Shown here: in pieces, positions 11,560-22,591 of the stretch
Position numbering within the stretch: the stretch's first letter is position 1
Layout of the letters: every line of letters starts with the position of its first letter
Assembly: GCF_010389155.1 (NCBI RefSeq)
Contig: NC_057769.1
Location: forward strand, 34,457,548 to 34,521,547
Origin: Erigeron canadensis
Taxonomy: Eukaryota > Streptophyta > Magnoliopsida > Asterales > Asteraceae
DNA length: 64,000 nucleotides
Direction of reading: 5' to 3'
Notes under the pieces: model-generated
Database searches by the model: none
What the model was told of the DNA's origin: nothing
The model's input: only the letters and a program-made list of their open reading frames with translations
Position numbers and translations under genes: made by a program

Positions 11560-11800
11560 TCTTTGCAAACCCTTTAGCCGGACTGTTCGTGCGTGGTATT
11601 GTACAAAGAATTGGTACAGATCAACTGATAGAGATTCTCAAGATTTTGGGAACACCAACACATGAAGAAATCAAGTACCTAAATCCTATTTACAATGAGT
11701 TCAAGTTTCCACAGATCATGGCTCATCTATGGCATAATGTATTAAGAAAGTGCCTGCCAACTGAAGCAACTGATCATGTCTTGCTCATGCTACAATATGA
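11560..11800 (+). pseudogene. GSK3/shaggy-like kinase fragment
   Basis: The frame reads GTDQLIEILKILGTPTHEEI, then a stretch with NEFKFPQIMAHLWH and ATDHVLLMLQY. This corresponds to the C-lobe of plant GSK3 kinases (VDQLVEI-KVLGTPTREEI, EFKFPQIKAHPWH, RLLQYSP). The preceding VFANPLAGLFV may come from the adjoining ELLLGQPLF region. ATP-binding and catalytic motifs are missing. Confidence 0.75.
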
Positions 11801-12067
11801 AGGAAAAATAAAGGATTTGTGTACATGGATGACTACTACAGTAGCAATGTGTCATATGGAATATGAGAATCCACGACAGTCCATATATGGGACAAGTATC
11901 ATTTTAAAGTCACTTGCTACTGAAATGAATGAAACCAAAGTTGATACAAATGAGTGGGGATGTCTATTTTGGCATAACTGGAATTCCAAACCAAGCAGGC
12001 TTAAGGTGAACAGAAGACTTGATCAAGCAAGAGAATTCCTTAATGTGATTTTTTGAGGACAAAAATC

Positions 12068-12272
12068 TCTAAAAGGGGAGGGTATTGTTACATGATAAAT
12101 GAGCATTGTATAGTTTAGTGTCATATTAGCTAGTAGTTAATAGTTGAAGGGAGTAATATGTAACTTGGTTAGTAAGTCTGTGTATAAAGATAATTGACAG
12201 TTAATGAGAAGATTATGCTTGATTTGATAAAATTTCTCTCTTTTCTCTCAATTATATTTTCTCCTCTAACAC
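12068..12272 (+). mobile_element. Polypurine tract and LTR-like sequence
   Basis: A purine tract (AAAAGGGGAGGG, 12070-12081) is followed by a segment from about 12087 that begins TGTTACATGA, carries a TATA-like TGTATAAAGA motif, then a TCTCTC-rich stretch, and ends CTCTAACA. TG...CA ends after a polypurine tract are the signature of an LTR. No 5' LTR or primer-binding site was found, so this may be the 3' end of a truncated element. Confidence 0.5.
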
Positions 12273-13130
12273 TGTTGGAACTAAATACATAATACGAAAC
12301 AAAATGATCACAACAAAATCCATTTGTGATCAGAAAAAAAGTAGACAAATTGGGCATTCTTTCTCGGAAAAATAGGTGACAAATAATCATGTATAGTATG
12401 ACTGTATGAGCCATTTTGTTTCTGATATATACACAATCACATGTGTTTGTTATTCAACTACAAATATGACTTCACAACAAGCAAAATCCATGAAATTGTC
12501 TCAAATAATCTAATAAGTTTTCTTTTGTTCAGGTTTCCGAATGCACACACTATAAGCTTAATTGTCCTTAAGTTGACAAATGTGGAAACGCTACCTACAC
12601 GAGCCTTAACTGGCATGGATTTTTGGTGTTGCAGAAGCAAATATAGTCATGGCTTTGACATATAGTGGAATAAATAAGAGGAAAATATGCAAGGGTATAG
12701 AGGACTTCTTTAAACGGGTTAGCTCTCTCTCACTCTCACACACACATTTGTAATTATCCATATATAATAAAGAAGCCAATACTAACCCTTTTACCTTGAA
12801 ATGGGTTGAAGAGTTGTATCTTACCTCTACGCTCTAACAGGACAAATGGGCTGGCCTAAAGATGTAATGTTACTGTCCTAGGATGTCGATAAATGTATTG
12901 TAAGGGCACTCTATTTGAAAGTTTATTTTACTACACTCTCCACTCCGTGACTGTTCTAGGTATGTGCAGTTTATAAAAGAGTGTTACTGATCTTTCACCC
13001 AGACCGAGTTCAAAGATCTGGTATGCGATGCATATCGGATATTTAATTAATAGATATATATGTTGTATTTTAAGAGATATATATCTATTAATTAAATATG
13101 GGCAAATAAAATTCGATTCTGACTGCTTTT
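12273..13130. other. Intergenic region, no gene seen
   Basis: No supported gene. The stretch is AT-rich with short palindromes around 13.04-13.10 kb. Confidence 0.4.
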
Positions 13131-13556
13131 ACAAAACAAACTTAAAGTCTCACTTATAATCAAATAAGCAACTAAAAAGAAAGCAACTAAGAGACTCACT
13201 TTTTTTTATCAAACAAATAACTAAAAATAATGATAATAAACATATAAAAAATTAAAGGATAATTCAAAGGTCGAATTCATACTTGAAAGTACACTCCCGA
13301 TCGAATTCAAAGCGTCCGTCCTGTTGACCGCACCGCATATATATGTATTTGATTTAATTTAATTTTAAATTAATTCAATTTGTAGGGTTTTTACTTTTGG
13401 AAGGAGATAAAAGGAGCGGCTGTAACTCTGTTTTCCCTCTTCACATATTTAGCTGCTGCAGGTAAAATTTAGGGGTAAAAATGTCTATTTGTAAATTTTA
13501 AAAGTTGAATTGTAAATTTTTTTGAAAAAAAAAACCCCCTCTTTCTTGTTACACAG
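13131..13556 (-). repeat. Orphan copy of the F-box gene 5' flank
   Basis: This stretch resembles 20.15-20.58 kb, the 5'-UTR intron and upstream region of the minus-strand F-box copy. Shared landmarks in the same order and orientation are GGTCGAATTC with ACACTCCCGATCGA, a CAGCTGC-type motif, GGTAAAATTTAGGGG and an A-run after TTGTAAATTTTT. No F-box coding sequence lies downstream on the minus strand, so the gene body has been lost or replaced. A dispersed repeat shared by both places is the alternative. Confidence 0.55.
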
Positions 13557-14383
13557 TATATATATAGATTATGAAGATGGTATATTGTTTGTGTGTTTGG
13601 ACATACACATATATAATGTTCACATGTAGGAGAGAAATTACTTTGTACTCTCTATAATTTTAGAATGGTATATAAAAATTATAATCTCTAATTAAAAGTT
13701 TAAAAAATGAGATATACAAGATGACCAAACTAATTCGTCATTAACCATTAATGTTAAATTACAACATGAGTCATTTATATTATAAAATATATTTAATACC
13801 TTTTTAAATCAAACTTTTTTATATCAATTACTTATATCATGTAACGACGTTACCACCACCATCACTATACGTTGATGTCATCACAGCCGTCATTGTTGTT
13901 GTATTGTGCGGATACCATGTTAGTTATGTTGAAATTATTTCCTTTCGTTTTTGTTGTTGTTTAGAATTACTTAGGAGCAAGAGTGTAGTTGGCTAAAATT
14001 GGCAAATTTTAAGCCAATGGGAGATTGACATGTGGAGTAGCCAAAAACAAGCCAAATCTTGCCAAATCTTGTGGTGTAGTGGTTTTTTGCCAATTTTTTG
14101 GCAAAAAAATAGTTACCAAAACTACCCTAAATTTTCATTGACTTTGCAAATAAGTATAACACATATGACTAGTTTTAGCCGTTGGGAGCGTATAAAGTGA
14201 CCGTTTATTTTTTTGTTTTTTGTGAAATTCGAACGTTAGGAGCGGGAGCGTATCAATTGACTGTTTTTTTTCTTCCTTCCCAACCTCTATATATACATAC
14301 ACATCCTTCCCAACCCTATATATACATACACATATCTCAAATCCTTTATCTTTTTATCAAATCATTTCATTTATAACAACCAA

Positions 14384-14737
14384 ATGGCGGATCAACGGTG
14401 GACTAAAGAAGAGGATGTTTTGTTGACGAGGTGTTGAATTGCCAAACGTGAAAGGCCTAACCCAACTCCATATGAAACCGTGTGGGGGGAGATCACTGAA
14501 ATGTTCAACAGCGACACGACTGGAATTCCACGGACCCAACATCAACTAAATTGTCATTTCAGGATCATTATGCACACTTGTAAGGACTATGAGGCAATAT
14601 GGAAAAGGTTGAATGAAGAGGGGAATGTCCCTCATGAGGTGTTGAGTGAAATGGCGCATCAGAAGTACCGTGAAAAGTATCGGAAGCGTTTCCGCTTCGA
14701 CCACTGCTTCAAGGAGCTTGTCGTGGTTGGTTTTTAA
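14384..14737 (+). pseudogene. Myb/SANT-like ORF of the Harbinger element
   Basis: From ATG at 14384 the frame reads MADQRWTKEEDVLLTRC, then a TGA stop at 14435-14437, then resumes with NPTPYETVWGEITEMFNSDT and DYEAIWKRLN. The WTKEED start and spaced tryptophans are those of the Myb/SANT-like DNA-binding proteins that accompany PIF/Harbinger transposases. The premature stop should abolish the protein. About 117 residues are covered. Confidence 0.65.
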
Positions 14738-14749
14738 TTGTGTTGCACT

Positions 14750-14876
14750 AGCGAGTGTGTTTTAGTATTTTAATTAAGTGTGTTTTAGTATTTTAATTAA
14801 GTGTGTTTTAGTATTTTAATAATTGTAATGTCTTTAAGTATTTTAATAATTGTAATGTCTTTAAGTATTTTAATAA
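14750..14876. repeat. Short tandem repeats inside the Harbinger-like element
   Basis: The unit TGTGTTTTAGTATTTTAATT occurs three times in a row, followed by two copies of a unit containing AATTGTAATGTCTTTAAGTA. Confidence 0.9.
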
Positions 14877-15033
14877 AAGATGTCTACTTGGCTATTTAAT
14901 AACAACGAAAATTTATTCATAATTTAAAAACATTACAAACTTATTAAAGAGAAACATACAACAGAAGCAGTATTTAATTAAGTTTGTGTTTTGTGAAATG
15001 TTCCAGACAAAGGACCCAGTATTTAAAGAACTA

Positions 15034-15172
15034 CAACACGCTCCTCCAACGTTCAAATTTCAAAATATTTACACAATTAGTCCCTCCAACGGCAGAATTC
15101 AAATTATTTACACTTTCAGTCCCTCAAACGGCCAAAAATTCAAATATATTTACATTTCCAGTCCCTGAACGA
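15034..15172. repeat. Degenerate tandem repeats before the second Harbinger ORF
   Basis: Three to four diverged units of about 45 bp, each with (A)GTCCCTC-AACGGC followed by an AATTCAAAT-ATTTACA stretch. They lie in the presumed promoter of the downstream ORF. Confidence 0.7.
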
Positions 15173-15275
15173 CTAGTTGTGTTGTCATTCTATGAATACA
15201 AACACAGACCTCAATTCAGTTGCATTTTACCATCAGAATATTTCTATCATTCTAAAAACTCATTCGTTTTAATCA

Positions 15276-15727
15276 AATGGCATCCTCATCATCAAAACAA
15301 AATGTTCACCGACCTCGCCTGACGGAAGATGAAGAAGACACGAATCATGGCTGATATCAAAGAAGACACCCTCCTTCAAACTGATCTCTCTAGGGTCATG
15401 GAACACCTGAGGGGGAAAAGACGACGATGCGACCAAAAGGTAGAGGCAATACAAGCGTCAGGCCGCAATGTTTTAAAGCACGAAGAACACTGTTCTTCAT
15501 TTCTACAAGGGGAGATCAACAACTTCAAGAGTGTGGTCGACGATGTTTTTAAGGCCGGTCACACGTTGGGTGACCAGTGCACTTGGGCCGAATCCTTCCA
15601 CGACAATTGCGGGGAAGGCAAAAGCACGTGGGAAGTCAAACGCCCACAACACGACAAGTGGTGGCTCAACGATTACGCTTACCGTGGCTTAGGAAAGATG
15701 TCAATCAAAGATGATGATGACGAGTGA
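15276..15727 (+). pseudogene. Unknown charged ORF in the Harbinger-like element
   Basis: An ATG at 15276 begins MASSSSKQNVHRPRLTEDEE and stops after about 25 codons. Another frame continues from about 15347 (MADIKEDTLLQ) to 15727 and ends in an acidic tail (IKDDDDE). Together they look like one protein split by a frameshift. It is charged, probably helical, and has cysteines and tryptophans in its C-terminal third (DQCTWAESFHDNCGEGKSTW). I do not recognise the family. Confidence 0.4.
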
Positions 15728-16372
15728 AGTCATAGACAACGTATTTCGTGTTTTTATTATGTATTGTCTTTTTTAATTATGTGTTTTTTTTAGTGTAAAC
15801 TGTGTTTTTTTAATAATAATAAAATGTGTTTTTGTTGTATATATGTAAAAGTTGAGGGGTACAAATTTAAAAATAAAAAAAAAACAAAAGTGCAAATCAC
15901 ATTCCATTTTGGCCACGTGGCCTTGCCTCAACGTCTCTTTTCATCGGCCAAAACTAGCCGATTGTTGTTGCCAATGCTTGCCGATTGTTCTTGCCGATAA
16001 AAGCCGATATACATGCTATAGCTTAAACCTTAAACCTCCTCTGAACTAACAAAAATACACGTGCATTACCCAAGTTATGATTACTAAAATAAATATACAG
16101 TATAAGCCATTCTATAATACAACAACAAAAATGAAAGGAAATATACCAAGTCACCATAAAAATTAAACATGATACAACTCATTTCTCACATCCAATCTTA
16201 TGTGTTGTTGTATAAAAATACACCTTCATAATCAAGACAAATAAAGCAACTATTATGTATTGCACCACAAACCGAAGCATAACTCAGACTTTTCTTTGAT
16301 CACCTTAATAAATTTATAAGTCATTCTCTTTCTTTTCTTACTGGATCGTTTAGTGATCTAGGCGATATAGTG

Positions 16373-16400
16373 TTTTTTTTTTTTTTTTTTTTTTTTTTTT
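16373..16400. repeat. Poly-T tract
   Basis: An uninterrupted T-run of nearly 30 bases. It could be the poly-A tail of a minus-strand retroposon, but no body was recognised beside it. Confidence 0.9.
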
Positions 16401-16515
16401 GTGACACCCATACAAGCGACAAAGGGTATTTAGAAGTCTGAAGACGATAGTTAAAAGACTCATATCAGCTACGATATCCGTTAAAAATGTATCAACACTA
16501 CTATTCTTATGGACT

Positions 16516-17040
16516 TCAAATAAAACACAACCGGATATATAAGGATAGATGTGAGCCTGTAAAACTTAATAAATGAAGTAGCTCACTTGTGGCGAATCCT
16601 CTAGTACTAGTATTTCCTAAACATACAATGCAACCGGATAGGGGACTGTTGTGCATATGGACATACTTCCAGGATACATAATGGATCTCAACAATTCCAG
16701 GATAAAATCCAACCACCATACAATCTGGGGAAGTTGGCGGGGCTGAGAACCAAAAGTTCTGAACCATATAATTCGTACCTGGAAGTTTGCGGAGATCCTT
16801 TGTGAAGGAATCAAAAATACTGGGCAACGATCATTGGTTTTACACAACCACCAACCAAACCTAGAATAACATATTGCTTCACCAGCAATAGATAATTTGA
16901 GAAATTCTCATAAAGTGGTTGTCATCAACCAACGGATCTGTGAAAGTAATAACACCTCGAATGTGGTCTACAACCATCAGCCAAGGTGAGGCTAGTGGAT
17001 AATTCTGTAATGATCGATGCAACGTTTGCATTAAAAGAGA
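16516..17040 (-). pseudogene. Truncated F-box/DUF295 copy
   Basis: The minus strand reads ASPWLMVVDHIRGVITFTDP with LVDDNHFMRIS, then, after frame breaks and stops, FTKDLRKLPGTNYM and FWFSAPPTSPDCMVVGF. This matches the C-terminal DUF295 region of the neighbouring copy at 17.7-18.6 kb. Both the F-box and the C-terminus are missing. At the site where the neighbour is frameshifted, this fragment keeps the ancestral in-frame sequence. Confidence 0.8.
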
Positions 17041-17665
17041 TAACCACCTGAGTAATTTAAATATTATAACTCATAAATAAAACCACATAAAATACGAAAT
17101 TACATACAAAATCTTTAAACAATGAGCAATCTGGAAACACATGTTTGGAATCAACAGAACTGTTCACATTTCTTAAGACAATTTTGCAAACAATAACACT
17201 GGAAAATATTTCAACTAAAATAACTGTTGTTAAGCCGCCATCCCAGAACTCAAACACTCCCTTTCTCCCCTTCCAAAACTCTCTAACCCTGCGGTTTAAC
17301 ATCGACAACCACCACCACCCGCCACTCTACACTGTCTTATCATCCACCTAAAACCCCTCCTCTTCCTGTGACACCATTATAAGTCAATTTAGAGTTGAGA
17401 ATCATATGAGCTTTTAACATCACTTATGCAATTAGGGTACGGATTAACCAGGAACATTTAAAACTATGCTCCTCTAAATCTTTCTTTTGTCAAGATTATA
17501 AAATAGATACGAATAAAAAATCTAAGTTTTTTTTATTTAAAAAAAGCAACATGTTTAACATTGCCCTTAGTGTTACAAACATAACAATGATATGGAGAAT
17601 GAAGTCTGCTAGCTATAGAAACTTTGACAGATAACTTACTCCACTGGTCTAGACTCACGGGCTCT
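17041..17665. other. Spacer between F-box copies
   Basis: No supported gene. Short open frames on both strands have no recognisable motif. Confidence 0.4.
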
Positions 17666-20046
17666 TCAATTCAACCAACTTGGTTCAATCCAAGTATGAG
17701 CGGAAAGATACGTAGTCATAAAAACATCCCCTAAATCCTCTTGGATGTTTTTACCATCAAACGTGTGAAACGTGCTTGTTTCAAGTGAATAAAACACTAT
17801 CTTCTTGTTTCTAGAACTCGATTGGGCCAAGTAGATCTTGTTCTCCATTTCTGGAAATTTAGCTTCAATGCAGATACATGTTGTATCACAGATATAAATC
17901 ATGTGCTTTCCTACACCATTTACTTTATCCCATTCTCTTCTAGAATCATTCAACTTGAATACCTCAATGGGTTCACCAACCCCGCCCATCACGACAAGTA
18001 AAAGATTTTGGTCACATTTCACCAAAAAACATTGTGCCTCAGATCCGCAACAACTTCTTGGGGCTTCGATTATTAAAACTTCAAAAGAGATATTATTTTC
18101 ACCCAAATGTTTGTAAACCCTTAGTTCCCTCTCATACAAGTAATAAAGATCGCCGTCATGATATGTTGGAAAACACATGGTGGAGCCTTCATAACGTGAA
18201 GTTACCTCATAGGTTTCCCAAATTGGTTCTCCGGATACATAATGAATCTCAAGCGTTCCACAAATAAATCCAACAACCATACAATCAGGGGAAGTAGGTG
18301 GAGCTGAGAACCAGAACTGGTGGTCCATGTAATTCGTTCGTGGAAGTTCACGGAGATCCTTTGTGAAGGGGTTAAAAAACACTGAACAATAATCACTAAT
18401 TTTAAGCAACAACCAACCAAACCTGGAACAGTATATTGTTTCCTCAGCAATCGAAAATTCTGAAATTCTAGTAAAGTAGTTGTCACCCAACAGAGCGGAT
18501 CTGTGAAAGTAATAACACCTCGAGTTTGGTCTACAACCATCAGCCAAGGTGAAGCTAGGGAATAATTCTGTAATGCTGTTTGGTCGCGCCATTGTATGAG
18601 AGGTACTGCTTGATGACAACATTTGCATGTAGCACGAAAGTTCATGTATTCCACGCCAACACAAACTTTCATAAGCATCTCCAGAACATCAAATGGAACA
18701 TCTAGCAAGGGAGACTCACTAACTTCAACCTCATTGTCTGTGATAAAGCTAATCGTCATCTCATCCTCTTGTTGTTTAGAATCAACCGTGAATTTGGCTT
18801 CTCTATCGTCATCTTCTAACCTACACAATATGAATTTAAGAAACATTATTCCAAAACACACACACAGAGATTTATATATTTGTGTTAACACATAAACGGA
18901 TAGAAATAATAGAAAAAAGAAGCAATCCGAGCATTCCCACATTGACATGTGGCTTGTTGGCAGCACCGGAAAGGGCATGGGAGATTGAACGAAAGTTTTA
19001 CTGTTGAGGTGATACGAATATATTAGTTTGTCCATTTTGTCATGGATATGTATATACCCCCCTAGCTCTGAACCAATTGCAGGGTTATAAATTTCAGAGG
19101 TATCGTTTGCAAGATCCACAACAAATATGCCTTCTTTAAGGTCTTTCACTTCTTCCCAGATTTGTTTTGGAGCACTTACAAAGTCTTCCCAGGTTCTGAC
19201 GCTTTCCAAAACCTTCCATTTTATACTAGTCATGTCAGCTTTAAACAAAAACACATCACCGGGTGTTTTGATTGTTTCCCTTAGAAAACTACGAAAACCA
19301 ACTACTATGTAAAACAACTCTGTACGGTATCCTGTCAGAAAATGAAGGTGTTTGGGACAACGAAAGGAAGAAGGAAAAGGGACAGCCGCAAGTAATAATA
19401 TTCGTACCACAATTTCTCTATCCTTGACTGCAATTTCAACACGTACGAGAAACGGAACAAATGTACTGTCGTCACATAAAGCATATACATGACCATTGCA
19501 ACAAGCTAGGCTATGTAGTAAATGTCCATCCGAGCTTACTCTACTGAGTTGATAAGCATACGACATCTCGGTCCATCTTGGCTTGTTTCTTCGGCTTTTT
19601 ATTTTTTTAGGAGATAGTTGACAAAATACAAAGGTAGGCTTATTGGTTCTTGTTAAGAGGATAACTGAATTTGGATCGTCAGGAGGGGCAGACAAACAAG
19701 CGTCTCGGATGGAATCATAATCTCCGTCTTTCAAAAGTAAGGGAGGGAGAGATATGATGTTAGAAGTGGATGAAGAGTTCCACAGAGACCAAGTATTATT
19801 GTGTGGATGGTTAGATAGAATTACCCACCCATGGAAACACCCTCGTATACGTTTCCCTAACAACTCGGGAATTCGACACTGAGAATTAAACAACGGGTTG
19901 TGTAAGGTGGAGAAAGACTGGTGAGTAAGATCTTCAAGGTTCTGAACACCAAACCATGGATATTTTGAAAATAAAGGAGGCACTTTATTATTATCATCAC
20001 TACAAACCTCCTCCTCGTGCTTATTCTGCTCCATCATCATCATCAT
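17666..20046 (-). pseudogene. Full-length but broken F-box/DUF295 (KIB-type) copy
   Basis: The minus-strand frame starts with a run of ATG codons at 20046 (MMMMMEQNKHEEE). It gives an N-terminal DUF295 region, then an F-box (VPFDVLEMLMKVCVGVEYMN) and a C-terminal DUF295 region ending IEPSWLN. Two changes damage it. The donor of the intron conserved in the 3.4-5.9 kb gene is GG instead of GT, although the acceptor remains. The 108-nt former intron (18821-18928) is an exact multiple of three and has no stop, so readthrough inserts a hydrophobic 36-residue stretch (FFFLLFLSVYVLTQI). Then a 2-nt insertion (CT doubled) near 18495 shifts the frame, so the last DUF295 region is out of frame from the F-box. 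The N-terminal part up to about 18.5 kb could still make a protein. Confidence 0.75.
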
Positions 20047-20051
20047 CGAAT

Positions 20052-20407
20052 CTAAAAAAAAGATTATAGAATTATATTCTGATTTCTTTTTACTTGAATT
20101 TTTATCAAGAAAAAAAGAAGATTCAATTTTTATCACATGAGCAACTAAGAAACACTCAAATTATATATCAAATAAACCAAAAGACTTAAACTTGTATCAA
20201 ACAAACAACTAAAAGACTCGATATTTATCATATAAGCAATTAAAAAACTCAAATTTTATCAAACAAACTACTAAAAAATACACAACTTTTATCCATCAAA
20301 CAGCTAAAAAAGACTCGAATAAACACTAAAAAAATCCTCTAATTTTTTTATCGAAAAAATAATGATAATAATAAATAGCATAAATTAACTGATGGTCGAA
20401 TTCGTAC
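20052..20407 (-). other. Probable 5'-UTR intron of the broken F-box copy
   Basis: On the minus strand a donor (AATCAG|GTACGAATTC) lies at 20407 and an acceptor (TTTTTTTAG) at 20052, five bases before the ATG run. The arrangement matches that of the gene at 3.4-5.9 kb. Confidence 0.5.
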
Positions 20408-20952
20408 CTGATTACACACTCCCGATCGATAGTTTATTGTTGGGGAAAGCTTCCCTCTGCATATATTCAGCTGCAGCATAGGTAAAATTTAGGGGCAAAT
20501 ATGTTTATTTGTAATTTAATAAGGTTATATTGTAAATTTTTGAAAGAAAAAAAAAAACCTTCTTTCTTCTTACAAAGTTTCTCATTTGTTTTTTTACCAA
20601 AAAAAAATCTAAAAAACCTCTGACATCTGATTTGAAGCCGTTTGTTATTCCCTCGGATCCAGAGGCACTAACATCTTGACAACATCAAATTCGCAAAGAG
20701 ACCAAAGACCAGAAGTAAGAAAACATATACGAGACAACCACATCATCGCCGTGATAGATTTTCCGACCACCCACTTCACAAAAACTAAATTTGACATAAT
20801 GAGTTTAATTGATTGGTTCTGAACTTTTGATCGGGTGAGTCTAGTGGGTTGGTAGGTATGTTTTATCAGGAAGAGGAAAAAGATATACTGTACTCGTATT
20901 TTTTGGGTATATTTGGTGTGGGCATGTGATACATACTTTCTAATATTTATCC
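20408..20952. other. Upstream region of the broken F-box copy
   Basis: It contains the presumed 5' leader and promoter, and its first 170 bases are shared with the orphan flank at 13.1-13.6 kb. No gene is seen. Confidence 0.4.
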
Positions 20953-21364
20953 GAGTTAATTTAGTAAGGAGGGTCCCTTTTCGAGAATCATTGCAATGGG
21001 GGTCCTTATTTTGAGAATTTTTTGCAAATTTGGTCCCTTTTTGACGGATCCGTTAAAGGTGGCCGTTAAGTGTGCACGTGTGCCGCACGTGTGGGGGTGT
21101 TTACGTACTTTCTACCCCACAGGGACCCCCACTAAATAATACTACCTTTTAGCAATTGGGGTCCTTGTGGGGTAGAAAGTACGTAAATACCCCCACACGT
21201 GCGGCACACGTGCACACTTGACGGCCACCTTTAACGAATCCGTCAAAAAGGGACCAATTTTGTAAAAAATTTTCAAAATAGGGACCCCCATTGCAACGAT
21301 TCTCAAAAAGAGACCCTCCTTGCTAAATTGTACAAACCACAGGGACCAATCTTACGATTAACTC
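20953..21364. mobile_element. MITE with nearly full-length inverted repeats
   Basis: The 412-bp element starts GAGTTAATTTAG and ends with the complement. Its arms (about 185 bp each) match almost completely, including GTGGGGGTGTTTACGTACTT on the left and the complementary AAGTACGTAAATACCCCCAC on the right. The right arm keeps about 28 bp near the end (containing CACAGGGACCAATC) that the left arm has lost. It is non-coding and can fold into a long hairpin. The superfamily is not certain, perhaps Mutator-like. Confidence 0.85.
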
Positions 21365-22591
21365 TTTATATATTATAAATTGATCTACATGGCATGGGAA
21401 TCTAAATGGCAGGGAACTTGGAAATATTTTTTTAAAATTAGGGGTGTAACCGGCTAATAATTGTCCACATAAGCATAATTCGGTCGTGACCCCATAATAG
21501 GTATTTTAGCCGTTTTTGTTTATTCGAATAAAACTTTTTTTTGTTTGAGCTCCAAAAAAGATTTAGGTGACAAGTTGAAGGACTCTTCAAGTAATTAGTC
21601 CAAAAAACTATCACAAATATTACTCTTATGTCCACTTTGACATTCCAAATTGTAATGAAATTAAACAATATTCCCAAAATAATAAAGTGACAATATAGAT
21701 AATTCTACAATATAGATAAAATTTATTACTCTTTATCTTGTGCAGTGAAAAATGTACGACACAAAATGTTGGTTGACGGACCTTGATAATTATATCTACC
21801 ACACTAACATTTTGAATAACGACATTTAATTATATATCAATTTATAGATCGAGCCCCGGTTATTACTAGTCGAAGTTTTGCAAATGAATTCCGCCCGTAC
21901 GGAACATATATATCGTGTCAAAGAAAGACATAAATTTACCAGGTATTTTGGATTTCAATCATTAAATAAATAAACAAATACAAGAACTCGATAGAGGTAT
22001 ATATCCTGTCGATATACATATAACATATCTAATTTGACCATTGGCCAAGTCTGATAATTATTAGTCGTCGATCATCCCATCTATATCTGATCCATTTTAA
22101 ACCGGTACATAACGGTGGCAAAATTAAACGTGACCATGAGTACTCCATAACGTGGGCAGCTAGCTAGTGCAACCATATATTATCGCCCTTGACTTTTACA
22201 TCAAAATCAACCTGAATCCTGTCTCTGCCACTGCCAACCGCATATAGCACATATAACGTATGTACCGATCCGATATGATGTCATTTAAGATTGCTACAAC
22301 TCAAGCCATGTTACCTTTTTTAGGATTGTCTTGATCAATCGTTCAAACCGAAAGAAATTAAACTCATTAAATATATATCTTCTTATTGATGTGCATATAT
22401 CCATAACGTACAATCCATGAGTTAATACCCCATAACCAATTATTATTGTTAGGTTATTTCTTCACATAAACAAGAAGGTGACCAAAAGAATTTGGTTATA
22501 AGAGAAAACCTTCCATAACATTATATGGATTAATTAATTTCTTAGTATTCCAAGTCTACATGAATTGTAATCACAAAAACATCCATCTCGA
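21365..22591. other. Intergenic region downstream of the ATL gene
   Basis: No supported gene. The stretch is AT-rich and includes the presumed 3' UTR of the minus-strand RING-H2 gene near its right edge. Confidence 0.5.

Larger units (their letters stand above)
10828..12056 (+). pseudogene. Chimeric retroelement-like ORF with HSP90 and GSK3 fragments
   Basis: Two plus-strand frames (10828-11400, and from before 11406 to 12056) overlap with a frame change near 11.38 kb. The first opens with an HSP90-like piece. The second contains a GSK3/shaggy-like kinase piece. The sequence between and after them is not recognised and includes an internal repeat (VEVKPTLVI and EEVKPSLVI). The frame ends just before a purine-rich tract and an LTR-like sequence, as in LTR retrotransposons, but no gag, protease, reverse transcriptase or integrase is visible. 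The best reading is a decayed non-autonomous element that captured pieces of at least two host genes. A Helitron or simple pseudogene patchwork is the alternative. Confidence 0.6.
13974..16022 (+). mobile_element. PIF/Harbinger-like element (non-autonomous)
   Basis: The element is flanked on both sides by TTA (13971-13973 and 16023-16025), the target duplication typical of PIF/Harbinger. The ends are related but diverged inverted repeats (left GGAGCAAGAGTGTAGTTGGC; right, as complement, GCTATAGCATGTATATCGGC), followed by GGCAA/GCCAA-rich subterminal motifs and CATGTGG/CACGTGG. It carries a broken Myb/SANT-like ORF and a second ORF of unknown function. No DDE transposase is seen. Confidence 0.55.

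Noticed and set aside
11560..11800. A GSK3 fragment beside KIB-type F-box genes, given that Arabidopsis KIB1 degrades the GSK3 kinase BIN2.
   Set aside because: The fragment lacks catalytic motifs and belongs to a retroelement-like chimera. The proximity is most likely chance.
17057..17351. Overlapping plus and minus frames between F-box copies.
   Set aside because: There are no motifs, and the short VDSK resemblance to the F-box copies is too weak to call homology.
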